DNA of 64,000 nucleotides from Microbaculum marinum. GTDB taxonomy: Bacteria > Pseudomonadota > Alphaproteobacteria > Rhizobiales > Tepidamorphaceae. The stretch is from NCBI RefSeq assembly GCF_042646165.1, contig NZ_JBHRTC010000011.1; one strand, written 5' to 3'. The notes under the pieces were generated by a model. The model did not search any database. It saw only the letters and a list, made by a program, of their open reading frames with translations, and was not told the origin of the DNA. Below are positions 33,905 through 42,301 of this stretch, one piece after another; the stretch's first letter is position 1; the number at the start of each line of letters is the position of its first letter. Made by a program: the position numbers and the translations under genes.

Positions 33905-33960
33905 GGGGAGAGGGATGGAACGTCGGACCGGGGCTCTCGATCGCGACGACAGGCTGCAAC

Positions 33961-34131
33961 GCGCCGGTGTTCGCCGGCGCGCCCCCACCCCGACCCTCCC
34001 CCACAAGGGGGGAGGGGGCGCGAACTGCCGCCTGTCCCCCCGCATAGATCTGGTGGAACTGGCGTATCGCCCCTCCGGGAACGGATGCAGCATGGCTCCC
34101 TCCCCCCTCGCGGGGGAGGGTCAGGGAGGGG
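33961..34131. repeat. GC-rich mosaic palindromic repeat, copy 3 (family B)
   Basis: GCGCCGG and CCGGCGC (33961-33980) form a hairpin, followed by the left module around CCCACAAGGGGGGAGGGG (to 34020) and the right module around CCCCCCTCGCGGGGGAGGG (34096-34131). The design equals the copy at 20731-20885. It fills most of the 297-bp spacer between mmsA and the hydrolase; I see no gene there. Confidence 0.65.
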
Positions 34132-34201
34132 GCGCGAGCCGCAGGCGAGCGTTTTTGGCCTGCGGCACCGCGATTGCCGTCAGCAATACGAAAGGCATGA
34201 C

Positions 34202-35458
34202 ATGAGCGCACCGGCGGACAACCTTCGCATCAACGGCGACCGGCTGTGGGACAGCCTCATGGAGATGGCGAAGATCGGTCCCGGCGTCGCCGGCGGCAAC
34301 AATCGCCAGACCCTGACCGACGAGGACGGCGAGGGCCGCAGGCTGTTCCAGCGCTGGTGCGAGGACGCAGGCCTCACCATGGCCGTCGACACGATGGGCA
34401 CGATGTTCATGACGCGGCCGGGCACCGATCCCGACGCCGCCCCCGTCTATGTCGGCAGCCACCTCGACACCCAGCCGACCGGCGGCAAGTACGACGGCGT
34501 GCTCGGCGTGCTCGGCGCGCTGGAGATCGCCCGCACCCTCAACGATCTCGGGCTGAAGACGAAGCATCCGATCGTCGTCACCAACTGGACGAACGAGGAG
34601 GGCACCCGCTTTGCCCCCGCGATGCTGGCCTCCGGGGTCTTCGCCGGCATGCACGAGCAGGACTGGGCCTACGCGCGCGAGGACGCCAAGGGCAAGACCT
34701 TCGGCGACGAGCTGAAGCGCATCGGCTGGCTGGGCGAGGAGCCGGTCGGATCGCGCAAGGACAAGATGAAGGCCTTCTTTGAACTCCACATCGAGCAGGG
34801 GCCGATCCTCGAGGCGGAGGGCAAGGACATCGGCGTCGTCACCCACGGCCAGGGCCTGTGGTGGCTGGAGGTCACGGTGACCGGCAAGGACAGCCATACC
34901 GGCTCCACGCCGATGCCGATGCGCCGCAACGCCGGCCTCGGCGCGGCGCGGATGACCGAGCTCGTCCACGAGATCGCCATGAGCCACCAGCCGAGCGCCG
35001 TCGGCGCGATCGGCCATTGCGACTTCCATCCGAACTCGCGCAACGTCATTCCGGGCAAGGTTGTCTTCACCGTCGACTTCCGCTCGCCCGAACAGGAGAT
35101 CCTCGACGCCATGAAGGCGCGGTTCGAGGCGGAGGCGCCGAAGATCGCCCACGAACTCGGCCTCGGTGTCGACATCCAGGTCGCCGGCCATTTCGATCCG
35201 GTGACCTTCGACGAAGGCTGCGTCACGGCGGTGCGCAACGCCGCGGAACGCCTCGGCTATTCGCACCGCGACATCGTCTCCGGCGCCGGCCACGACGCCT
35301 GCTGGATCAACCGCGTCGCTCCCACCGCCATGGTCATGTGCCCCTGCGTCGACGGCCTGTCGCACAACGAGGCGGAGGAGATCTCTCGGGAGTGGGCCTC
35401 GGCGGGAGCGAACGTGCTGTTCCACGCGGTGGTCGAGACGGCGGAGATCGTGGAGTGA
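34202..35458 (+). CDS. M20-family amidohydrolase, probable beta-ureidopropionase / N-carbamoyl-amino acid hydrolase
   Basis: A 418-residue binuclear metal hydrolase of the allantoate amidohydrolase/N-carbamoylase group. Metal ligands are visible in VGSHLDTQPTGGKYDGVLG, TNEEGTRFAP and FFELHIEQGP. The dimerisation domain has SHTGSTPMPMRRN. I chose the ATG at 34202 because the upstream frame runs through the repeat. With dihydropyrimidinase downstream and mmsA upstream, the natural reaction is N-carbamoyl-beta-alanine (or the methyl derivative) to beta-amino acid, CO2 and ammonia. Allantoate hydrolysis is less likely in this setting. Confidence 0.88.
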   Translation: MSAPADNLRINGDRLWDSLMEMAKIGPGVAGGNNRQTLTDEDGEGRRLFQRWCEDAGLTMAVDTMGTMFMTRPGTDPDAAPVYVGSHLDTQPTGGKYDGVLGVLGALEIARTLNDLGLKTKHPIVVTNWTNEEGTRFAPAMLASGVFAGMHEQDWAYAREDAKGKTFGDELKRIGWLGEEPVGSRKDKMKAFFELHIEQGPILEAEGKDIGVVTHGQGLWWLEVTVTGKDSHTGSTPMPMRRNAGLGAARMTELVHEIAMSHQPSAVGAIGHCDFHPNSRNVIPGKVVFTVDFRSPEQEILDAMKARFEAEAPKIAHELGLGVDIQVAGHFDPVTFDEGCVTAVRNAAERLGYSHRDIVSGAGHDACWINRVAPTAMVMCPCVDGLSHNEAEEISREWASAGANVLFHAVVETAEIVE

Positions 35459-35480
35459 GGTTGAGCACAACCCTTTCCGT

Positions 35481-35574
35481 CGTCATCCCGGCCTTGAGCC
35501 GGGATCGGAGAGTCACCGAGGGCGCGGTGGCTCTCCGATCCCGGATAACCGCATTCGCGGTTTCCGGGATGACG
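35481..35574. repeat. CGTCATCCCGG palindromic repeat, copy 2 (family A)
   Basis: A 94-bp inverted repeat from CGTCATCCCGG to CCGGGATGACG with an inner hairpin ACCGCATTCGCGGT. It lies immediately before the GIY-YIG gene. Its right arm is almost identical to that of the copy after that gene (35912-36015), and both have the same orientation. Confidence 0.8.
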
Positions 35575-35599
35575 ATGGAGGGGAAAAGGCGAGCGTGTC

Positions 35600-35887
35600 A
35601 TGGCAGCGTGGGTCTACATCATGGCGTCCCGCCCGTACGAAACGCTCTACGTCGGAGTGACGAGCGATTTGTCGCGTCGGATTTACGAGCATCGCGAGGG
35701 ATTGGTGCCGGGATTCACGGACAAGTACGGCGTGAAGACGCTGGTATATGTAGAGCAGCACGCCACGATGCCGGACGCCATTGTCCGCGAGAAGCAGCTC
35801 AAGCGGTGGAAACGCGCTTGGAAGTTCGAGTTGATCGAGAAGCTCAATCCGGAGTGGCGCGATCTGTACGCAGATCTGAATCTCTGA
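35600..35887 (+). CDS. GIY-YIG nuclease superfamily protein
   Basis: A 95-residue protein consisting of one GIY-YIG domain. WVYIMASRPYETLYVGVTSD gives the two strands (the motif reads YIM...YVG), followed by LSRRIYEHR with the conserved Arg. Near the end, VREKQLKRWKR and the N in LNPEWRDLY fit the family. Single-domain members are common in alphaproteobacteria and their cellular role is mostly unknown. It interrupts the catabolic operon between the N-carbamoyl hydrolase and dihydropyrimidinase and is flanked on both sides by family A repeats in the same orientation, like a small cassette. Confidence 0.88.
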   Translation: MAAWVYIMASRPYETLYVGVTSDLSRRIYEHREGLVPGFTDKYGVKTLVYVEQHATMPDAIVREKQLKRWKRAWKFELIEKLNPEWRDLYADLNL

Positions 35888-35911
35888 ACAAATTCACTCA
35901 AACCCATCCAT

Positions 35912-36015
35912 CGTCATCCCGGCCAAGCGAAGCGCAGCGCCGGGATCGGAGAGCCCCCGCACTCTCTGTGGCTCCCCGATCCCGGATAACCGCATACGCG
36001 GTTTCCGGGATGACG
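35912..36015. repeat. CGTCATCCCGG palindromic repeat, copy 3 (family A)
   Basis: A 104-bp inverted repeat from CGTCATCCCGG to CCGGGATGACG with an inner hairpin ACCGCATACGCGGT. It differs from copy 2 by one base in that hairpin, and more in the left arm. It lies between the GIY-YIG gene and dihydropyrimidinase. Confidence 0.8.
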
Positions 36016-36060
36016 GAGGGGAAGTTGGACACCCTGAATAGTCTCGAAAGGGAGTGAACC

Positions 36061-37515
36061 ATGTCCACAGCCATCAAGGGCGGAACGATCGTCACGGCCG
36101 ATCTGACCTGCCAGGCCGACATCCTGATCGAGGACGGAAAGATCGCCGAGATCGGCCCGAACCTCGGCGGCGGCGAGACGCTGGACGCCACCGGCTGCTA
36201 CGTCATGCCGGGCGGCATCGATCCGCACACCCACCTGGAGATGCCCTTCATGGGCACCTACTCGACCGACGACTTCGAGAGCGGCACCCGCGCCGCGCTG
36301 GCCGGCGGCACCACCATGGTGGTCGACTTCGCGCTGCCCTCGCCGAACCAGTCGCTGCTCGATGCGCTCTCCATGTGGCACAACAAGTCGGGCCGGGCGA
36401 ACTGCGACTATTCCTACCACATGGCCATCACCTGGTGGGGCGAGCAGGTCTTCAACGAGATGGAGACGGTCGTGCGCGATAAGGGCATCAACACCTTCAA
36501 GCACTTCATGGCCTACAAGGGCGCGCTGATGGTCGACGACGACGAGATGTTTGCGTCGTTCCAGCGCTGCGCCGAGCTCGGCGCGCTGCCGCTGGTCCAT
36601 GCCGAGAACGGTGACGTCGTCGCCCAGCTGCAGGCGAAGCTGCTGGCCGAGGGCAACGATGGGCCGGAGGCCCACGCCTATTCGCGGCCGGCCGAGGTGG
36701 AAGGCGAGGCGACCAACCGCGCCATCATGATCGCCGACATGGCGGGGGTTCCCGTCTACATCGTCCATACCAGCTGCGAGCAGGCGCACGAGGCGATCCG
36801 CCGGGCTCGCCAGAACGGCATCCGCTGCTACGGCGAGCCGCTGATCCAGCATCTCACCCTGGACGAGAGCGAGTATGCCAACCCCGACTGGGACCATGCC
36901 GCGCGCCGGGTGATGTCGCCGCCGTTCCGCAACAGGAAGCACCAGGACAGCCTGTGGGCCGGGCTCCAGGCGGGGTCCCTGCAGGTGGTGGCGACCGACC
37001 ACTGCGCCTTCACCACCGAGCAGAAGCGCACCGGCGTCGGCGACTTCACCAGGATCCCCAACGGCACCGGCGGGCTGGAGGACCGGATGCCGATGCTGTG
37101 GACCTGCGGGGTCAATACCGGCCGCCTGACCGTGAACGAGTTCGTCGCCGTGACGTCCACGAACATCGCAAAGATCCTCAACATGTATCCGCGGAAAGGT
37201 GCGATCCTGGTCGGGTCCGATGCCGATATCGTCGTCTGGGATCCCGCCAGGGAAAGGACCATCACGGCGCAGACCCAGCAGTCGGCGATCGACTACAACG
37301 TCTTCGAGGGCAAGCACGTGAAGGGCCTTCCGCGCTACGTTCTGACACGGGGCCTCGTGTCCATCGTCGACGGCGAGGTAAAGACCCGCGAGGGCCACGG
37401 CGAGTTCGTCGCCCGCGCGCCTTTCCAGGCGGTCAACAGGGCGCTGTCGCAATGGAAGGAGATCACGGCGCCGCGCAAAGTGGAGCGCGCCGGGATACCG
37501 GCGAGCGGGGTCTAG
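36061..37515 (+). CDS. hydA: Dihydropyrimidinase
   Basis: A 484-residue cyclic amidohydrolase that opens dihydrouracil or dihydrothymine to the N-carbamoyl-beta-amino acid. Metal ligands His56 and His58 lie in GGIDPHTHLEMPF. The carboxylated lysine is probably Lys153 in FKHFMAYKGAL, and the catalytic Asp is in VATDHCAF. Length and motifs match bacterial dihydropyrimidinases (D-hydantoinases). The start is the ATG after AAGGGAGTGAACC. It is followed two bases later by the PLP decarboxylase. Confidence 0.94.
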   Translation: MSTAIKGGTIVTADLTCQADILIEDGKIAEIGPNLGGGETLDATGCYVMPGGIDPHTHLEMPFMGTYSTDDFESGTRAALAGGTTMVVDFALPSPNQSLLDALSMWHNKSGRANCDYSYHMAITWWGEQVFNEMETVVRDKGINTFKHFMAYKGALMVDDDEMFASFQRCAELGALPLVHAENGDVVAQLQAKLLAEGNDGPEAHAYSRPAEVEGEATNRAIMIADMAGVPVYIVHTSCEQAHEAIRRARQNGIRCYGEPLIQHLTLDESEYANPDWDHAARRVMSPPFRNRKHQDSLWAGLQAGSLQVVATDHCAFTTEQKRTGVGDFTRIPNGTGGLEDRMPMLWTCGVNTGRLTVNEFVAVTSTNIAKILNMYPRKGAILVGSDADIVVWDPARERTITAQTQQSAIDYNVFEGKHVKGLPRYVLTRGLVSIVDGEVKTREGHGEFVARAPFQAVNRALSQWKEITAPRKVERAGIPASGV

Positions 37516-37517
37516 TC

Positions 37518-38930
37518 TTGGGAGGATTATCGCAATCGGAAGCCGACGCGCTCGAGACCGCGGCACGCTTCGCCGGGGAATACCGCAGGGCCGCCCCGGA
37601 TCGGCCGGTCGCCGCGTCGAAGACCTATGCCGCGGTCCTCGAGCAGTTCCGCGAGCCGTTCCCGGAAACGGGGATGCACGCGCCGGAGGTGGTCACCGAC
37701 CTGGTACGCCGCGCCGAGGGCGGATTGCTCGGAACGGTCAGTCCGAATTTCCACGGCTGGGTGATCGGGGCCTCCCATCCCGTCGGCGTTGCAGCGGACT
37801 GGCTGGCTTCCGCATGGGGGCAGGTCGCGAGTTTCGCCGATATTGCTCCGGCCTCGTGTGCGGCCGAGGAGGTCGCCGCCGACTGGATCGTGGACATGCT
37901 CGCACTGCCGGCCGGGTCGCAGGTCGGGTTCGCGACCGGTGCGACAATGGCGAATTTCGCGGCGCTTGCCGCCGCGCGGACGCATGTGCTCGACGCAGCG
38001 GGATGGGACGTGGAGGCGAAGGGCCTGTTCGGGGCGCCGGATGTCCACGTCGTCGTGGGCGGCGAGGCCCACTCATCGATCTTCCTGACCCTGCGCTATC
38101 TGGGCTTCGGATCGCAACGGGTTCATGTCGCCGCCTCCGACGACCAGGGCCGGATGCGACCGGACGCTCTGAGGGACGTGCTTGCGGGCGTCGGGGGTCC
38201 GACCATCGTCATCTTGCAGGCCGGCAACGTCAACAGCGGCGCGTTTGACCCGTTCGGCGAGCTGATCGGTCCTGCGCGCGAGGCCGGCGCCTGGATCCAT
38301 GTCGACGGCGCGTTCGGCCTGTGGGCGGCTGCGGCGCCGTCGCTGCGGGACCTGACGGCGGGCATGGCCGACGCCGACAGCTGGGCGGCCGATGCACACA
38401 AGTGGCTGCAGGCACCGTACGATTGCGGCGTGGCGATCTCGCGCAACGGCGCGGCGATGCGCCGGGCGCTCGGCAGCACGGCCGCCTATCTGCCGCAGGT
38501 GGAGCGGCGCAATCCCTGCGATCTGGCTCCCGAGCTGTCGCGCCGCGCGCGCGGCCTGCCGGTCTGGGCGATCCTGAAGCACCTGGGGCGCGAGGGGGTC
38601 GCCGAGATGATCGAGCGCAATTGCGCGGTCGCGCGCCGGATCGCCGAGAGGCTTTCCGCGGAGCCGGGCCTCGCGGTGCTCAACGACGTCGTGCTGAACC
38701 AGGTTGCCGTTGCCTGCGGCGAGGCGGCCGGGGCGGAGGCGGATGACCTGACCAGGCGCACGCTTGCCGCCGTGCAGGCCGGCGGCGTCGCCTATCCGAC
38801 CGCGGGAAACTGGCGCGGCCGCGAAATCATGCGGATCTCCGTTTCGGCGGGATCCGCCCGGCTGGAAGATGGCGACCGGACGGCCGCGGCGGTCATCGCG
38901 GCCTGGCGCGAGACGCAGGGGGCGAGATGA
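37518..38930 (+). CDS. PLP-dependent decarboxylase (group II, DDC/GAD type)
   Basis: A 470-residue enzyme of the aromatic-amino-acid/glutamate decarboxylase fold. PLP contacts are HVDGAFGLWA (Asp263) and DAHKWLQ with Lys295 as the Schiff-base lysine; GATMANFAAL supplies the phosphate-binding loop. The only suitable start is a TTG at 37518, with GCGGGG upstream. The stop overlaps the ATG of the ABC ATPase (ATGA). The substrate is unknown. One idea is aspartate to beta-alanine, the same product the pathway makes; another is a pyrimidine-derived amino acid. Confidence 0.82.
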   Translation: MGGLSQSEADALETAARFAGEYRRAAPDRPVAASKTYAAVLEQFREPFPETGMHAPEVVTDLVRRAEGGLLGTVSPNFHGWVIGASHPVGVAADWLASAWGQVASFADIAPASCAAEEVAADWIVDMLALPAGSQVGFATGATMANFAALAAARTHVLDAAGWDVEAKGLFGAPDVHVVVGGEAHSSIFLTLRYLGFGSQRVHVAASDDQGRMRPDALRDVLAGVGGPTIVILQAGNVNSGAFDPFGELIGPAREAGAWIHVDGAFGLWAAAAPSLRDLTAGMADADSWAADAHKWLQAPYDCGVAISRNGAAMRRALGSTAAYLPQVERRNPCDLAPELSRRARGLPVWAILKHLGREGVAEMIERNCAVARRIAERLSAEPGLAVLNDVVLNQVAVACGEAAGAEADDLTRRTLAAVQAGGVAYPTAGNWRGREIMRISVSAGSARLEDGDRTAAAVIAAWRETQGAR

Positions 38931-39712
38931 GCGCACCGACCGTCGTCTCCGCCAGAAACCTCGACCTCACCTTCGAGACCGCCGACGGTCCGGTCCAGGC
39001 GCTGTCGGGCATCGACCTCGACATCGAGCGCGGCGAGTTCGTCTCCCTGATCGGGCCGTCCGGCTGCGGCAAGACCACGCTGCTGCGGGTCATCGCCGAT
39101 CTCGAGCAGCCGACCGGCGGCTCCATCACGGTGAACGGTGTCAGCCCCGACGAGGCCCGGCGCAGCCGCGCCTACGGCTACGTGTTCCAGGCCGCAGGGC
39201 TCTACCCCTGGCGCTCGATCGCCCGCAACGTCGCCCTGCCGCTGGAGATCATGGGAATCCCCCGCGCCGAGCAGAAGGAGCGGATCCGCAAGAACCTCGA
39301 ACTCGTCAACCTGACCGGTTTCGAGGGCAAGTTTCCCTGGCAGCTCTCGGGCGGCATGCAGCAGCGCGCCTCGATCGCAAGGGCGCTGTCCTTCGATCCC
39401 GACCTGCTGCTGATGGACGAGCCGTTCGGCGCCCTCGACGAGATCGTCCGCGACCACCTGAACGAGCAGTTGCTGCAGCTGTGGGACAAGACCCGGAAGA
39501 CCGTGGTCTTCGTGACCCACTCCATCCCGGAAGCGGTATTCCTGTCGACGCGCATCGTGGTGATGTCGCCCCGGCCTGGCCGCGTTCACGACGTGATTGC
39601 GTCGACGCTGCCCCGCCGGCGTGATCTCGACATCCGAGAGACGCCCGAATTCCTGGAGATCGCCCATCGCGTCCGCGAGGGCCTCAGGGCCGGGCACTCC
39701 TATGAGGATTAG
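38927..39712 (+). CDS. NitT/TauT-type ABC transporter ATP-binding protein
   Basis: A 261-residue ATPase with GPSGCGKTTLLR (Walker A), LSGGMQQRASIARAL (signature) and LLMDEPFGALDEI (Walker B). This subfamily serves taurine, nitrate, thiamine-precursor and pyrimidine importers. It is coupled to the decarboxylase by a four-base overlap and works with the permeases at 40075 and 41144 and the binding protein at 42302. Confidence 0.93.
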   Translation: MSAPTVVSARNLDLTFETADGPVQALSGIDLDIERGEFVSLIGPSGCGKTTLLRVIADLEQPTGGSITVNGVSPDEARRSRAYGYVFQAAGLYPWRSIARNVALPLEIMGIPRAEQKERIRKNLELVNLTGFEGKFPWQLSGGMQQRASIARALSFDPDLLLMDEPFGALDEIVRDHLNEQLLQLWDKTRKTVVFVTHSIPEAVFLSTRIVVMSPRPGRVHDVIASTLPRRRDLDIRETPEFLEIAHRVREGLRAGHSYED

Positions 39713-39736
39713 GGTTCGCAAGAGGACTGGATCTCG

Positions 39737-40072
39737 ATGAAACCGGTGTTCCTGCTTTGGCTTCTCGCGTCGATGGTCGCGTTCCTGAGCGCGGCCACTG
39801 CCTCGCGCGCCTATGTCACCAGCAACAATGTGGCGGTGCTGGTGCTGTCGCTCGCCCTCTACACGGCGGGCAACCTGATGATGGTCAACCTGATGCGCGA
39901 GGGCGGCCTCGGGCTCGCCATCTCGGCGTCCGCGATCGTCCAGCTCCTGCTCATCAACGTCATAGCCTTCGCCATATTCGGCGAACGCATGTCCGCGGTG
40001 CAGATCGCCGGCGTCGCACTTGGCGTCATATCAATGGGGCTGATGCTGTTTCCGATGCGGGGCCGGAGCTGA
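39737..40072 (+). CDS. Small EamA/SMR-like membrane protein inside the ABC operon
   Basis: A 111-residue protein with four hydrophobic segments (about residues 3-20, 33-51, 58-80 and 84-106). The last two contain GERMSAVQIAGVALGVISMG, typical of a single EamA/SMR repeat. It lies between the ATPase and the first permease, two bases before the permease start. It could act as a dimeric small transporter or an accessory to the importer; nothing in the sequence decides. Confidence 0.75.
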   Translation: MKPVFLLWLLASMVAFLSAATASRAYVTSNNVAVLVLSLALYTAGNLMMVNLMREGGLGLAISASAIVQLLLINVIAFAIFGERMSAVQIAGVALGVISMGLMLFPMRGRS

Positions 40073-40074
40073 CG

Positions 40075-40977
40075 ATGACGGGAAAGGGGGCGCGCGCATC
40101 CGGCGACTCTGCGCTCGGCAATGCCGTGCCCGTGCTGGTCGTCATCCTGGCGATCGTCGCCGTCTGGTATGTCGCGGCCGTCTTCCTGAATGCCCCGTTC
40201 CAGCGCGACACCTACCGACGGGCCGGTCAGGACTACACGACCGGCCAGCTTGTTTCGGCCACGCTCAACCAGGAGCGCCCGGTTCTGCCGGCGCCGCACC
40301 AGGTTGCCGCCGAGATCAACAAGACGGTCTTCCAGCTCCCGCCCACTTCCAAGCGCAGCCTGATCTACCACGGCTGGATCACGCTTTCCTCGACGCTGCT
40401 CGGCTTCGCCATCGGGACGTTGCTCGGCATCGTCCTGGCAGTGGTCATCGTTCACAGCCGGACGATGTCCAAATCGCTGATGCCATGGATCATCGCCTCG
40501 CAGACGATCCCGATCCTGGCGGTCGCGCCGATGGTCATCGTGGTGCTGAACGCCGTCGGCATCACCGGCCTTCTTCCAAAGGCGCTGATCTCGGCGTTCC
40601 TGAGCTTCTTTCCGGTCACGGTCGGCGTGGTGAAGGGGTTGAGGTCGCCGGATCCCATCCACCTCGACCTGATGCGCACCTACAACGCCAGCAAGACCCA
40701 GGTATTCTGGAAAGTGCGGTGGCCGTCGTCGGTCCCGTTCCTGTTCGCGTCCATGAAGATCGCCATCGCCATCTCGCTGGTCGGTGCGATCGTCGGCGAG
40801 CTGCCGACCGGCGCAGTGGCGGGGCTGGGGGCGCGGCTGCTGGCCGGCTCCTACTACGGCCAGACGGTGCAGATCTGGTCGGCGCTGATCGCTGCGGCAA
40901 TCATGGCCGCGATCCTTGTCGGCATCGTCGGCCTGATCAACCGGCAGGTGCTGCGCTCGATGGGGATGGCGAGATGA
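40075..40977 (+). CDS. NitT/TauT-type ABC transporter permease 1
   Basis: A 300-residue inner-membrane protein. The BPD transporter domain starts near residue 100 (WITLSSTLLGFAIGTLLGIV) and holds the ATPase-contact loop around DLMRTYNASKTQVFWKVRWP. A single span plus a periplasmic stretch of about 60 residues precedes it, longer than usual for the family. The ATG at 40075 begins two bases after the small membrane protein. Confidence 0.9.
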   Translation: MTGKGARASGDSALGNAVPVLVVILAIVAVWYVAAVFLNAPFQRDTYRRAGQDYTTGQLVSATLNQERPVLPAPHQVAAEINKTVFQLPPTSKRSLIYHGWITLSSTLLGFAIGTLLGIVLAVVIVHSRTMSKSLMPWIIASQTIPILAVAPMVIVVLNAVGITGLLPKALISAFLSFFPVTVGVVKGLRSPDPIHLDLMRTYNASKTQVFWKVRWPSSVPFLFASMKIAIAISLVGAIVGELPTGAVAGLGARLLAGSYYGQTVQIWSALIAAAIMAAILVGIVGLINRQVLRSMGMAR

Positions 40978-41006
40978 TGCTTGCCGGTCGCCGCCAACCT
41001 CTCTTT

Positions 41007-41108
41007 CGTCATCCCGGCCAAGCGCAGCGCGAGCCGGGATCGGAGAACCATGTAGAGCGCGGGGGCTCGCAAGTCCCGGTTAGTTGCTTCGCAATTTGCG
41101 GGACGACG
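41007..41108. repeat. CGTCATCCCGG palindromic repeat, copy 4 (family A, degenerate)
   Basis: Starts CGTCATCCCGGCCAAGCG and ends GCGGGACGACG, with inner GAGCCGGGATCGGAG. It is more diverged than copies 1-3 and lies between the two permease genes. Confidence 0.65.
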
Positions 41109-41143
41109 CCGGTGAGGTTGGGACCAGGCGCGGGAGGTGGTTC

Positions 41144-42262
41144 TTGAACAGCGACATTGCCCGCCGCGTCTCGCCGCTGCTTGCCGTGTCCGGGCCGCTC
41201 GCTTTCGTCGCGCTCTTTCTGCCGGCGAGCGGCGAGGGGGTCCGCGTTGCGGAAATGCCGGAGCTGGCGGCAGTGGCCGCGGCAATCCTCGTCTGCGCCG
41301 TGCTGTGCTGGTGGCGGCAGGCCTTCGTCATCCCGGCCACCGCGATCGCCGCCCACTTCGCTGCGTGGATTCTCGTATCCCGGGTAGCCGCCATCTCGGG
41401 GTCGTCGGGACTCGGCTTCTGGTGCCTTGTCGTCGCGGGCTGGCTGACGGCCTGGCGGCTGGTCGACGCGTTGTCGGCTCTGGAGCCGCGCGACATCGCG
41501 TGGCGCCGCCTGCTCGGCGTTGTCGTCCCGCTCCTGTTCGGCATCTGGATACTGATCCTCTGGGAACTGGTGGTGCGCGGCTTCGCTGTGCCGCAGGTGC
41601 TGCTGCCCGCGCCCGGGCAGATCGGCGCGCGGTTGGCCGCCTCCATCCCGACGCTGTGGGCGGACTTCCGGCAGACGTTCCTGAAGGCGGTTCTGATCGG
41701 CTACGTGCTCGGCTGCGGGTCGGGCTTCGTCGTGGCGATCCTCGTCGACCGGGTACCGTTCCTGCGCAAGGGCCTCCTGCCGATCGGCAATCTGGTCTCG
41801 GCGCTGCCGATCGTCGGCATTGCCCCGATAATGGTCATGTGGTTCGGCTTCGACTGGCCGTCCAAGGCCGCCGTCGTCGTGGTGATGACGTTCTTCCCGA
41901 TGCTCGTGAACACGGTGGCAGGGCTTGCCGCGGCAGGCGCGCTTGAGCGCGACCTGATGCGTACCTACGCGGCGGACTACTGGCAGGATCTGTTCAAGCT
42001 GCGCTTGCCGGCCGCCATGCCTTTCATCTTCACGGCCTTGAAGATCAATTCGACGCTGGCGCTGATCGGCGCCATCGTTGCGGAGTTCTTCGGAACGCCC
42101 ATCGTCGGCATGGGCTTCCGCATCTCGACCGAAGTCGGCCGCATGAACATCGACATGGTCTGGGCCGAAATCGCCGTCGCGGCGCTCGCCGGCTCGGTCT
42201 TCTATGCCCTGGTCGCGCTCGTGGAGCGGACCTTCACGTTCTGGCATCCGTCGTACCGCTGA
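41144..42262 (+). CDS. NitT/TauT-type ABC transporter permease 2, N-terminally extended
   Basis: A 372-residue permease. The BPD domain begins near residue 170 (ADFRQTFLKAVLIGYVLG), with the coupling loop at RDLMRTYAADYWQDLFKLRL. The first 150 residues hold about five extra hydrophobic segments, while typical members have about 260 residues. I chose the TTG at 41144 because GGGAGGTGG stands five bases upstream; no ATG fits. It pairs with permease 1 at 40075. Confidence 0.88.
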   Translation: MNSDIARRVSPLLAVSGPLAFVALFLPASGEGVRVAEMPELAAVAAAILVCAVLCWWRQAFVIPATAIAAHFAAWILVSRVAAISGSSGLGFWCLVVAGWLTAWRLVDALSALEPRDIAWRRLLGVVVPLLFGIWILILWELVVRGFAVPQVLLPAPGQIGARLAASIPTLWADFRQTFLKAVLIGYVLGCGSGFVVAILVDRVPFLRKGLLPIGNLVSALPIVGIAPIMVMWFGFDWPSKAAVVVVMTFFPMLVNTVAGLAAAGALERDLMRTYAADYWQDLFKLRLPAAMPFIFTALKINSTLALIGAIVAEFFGTPIVGMGFRISTEVGRMNIDMVWAEIAVAALAGSVFYALVALVERTFTFWHPSYR

Positions 42263-42301
42263 CGTCAAACGGTTCGTCGGAGCCCAATCCGGAGGAGTGG
42301 A

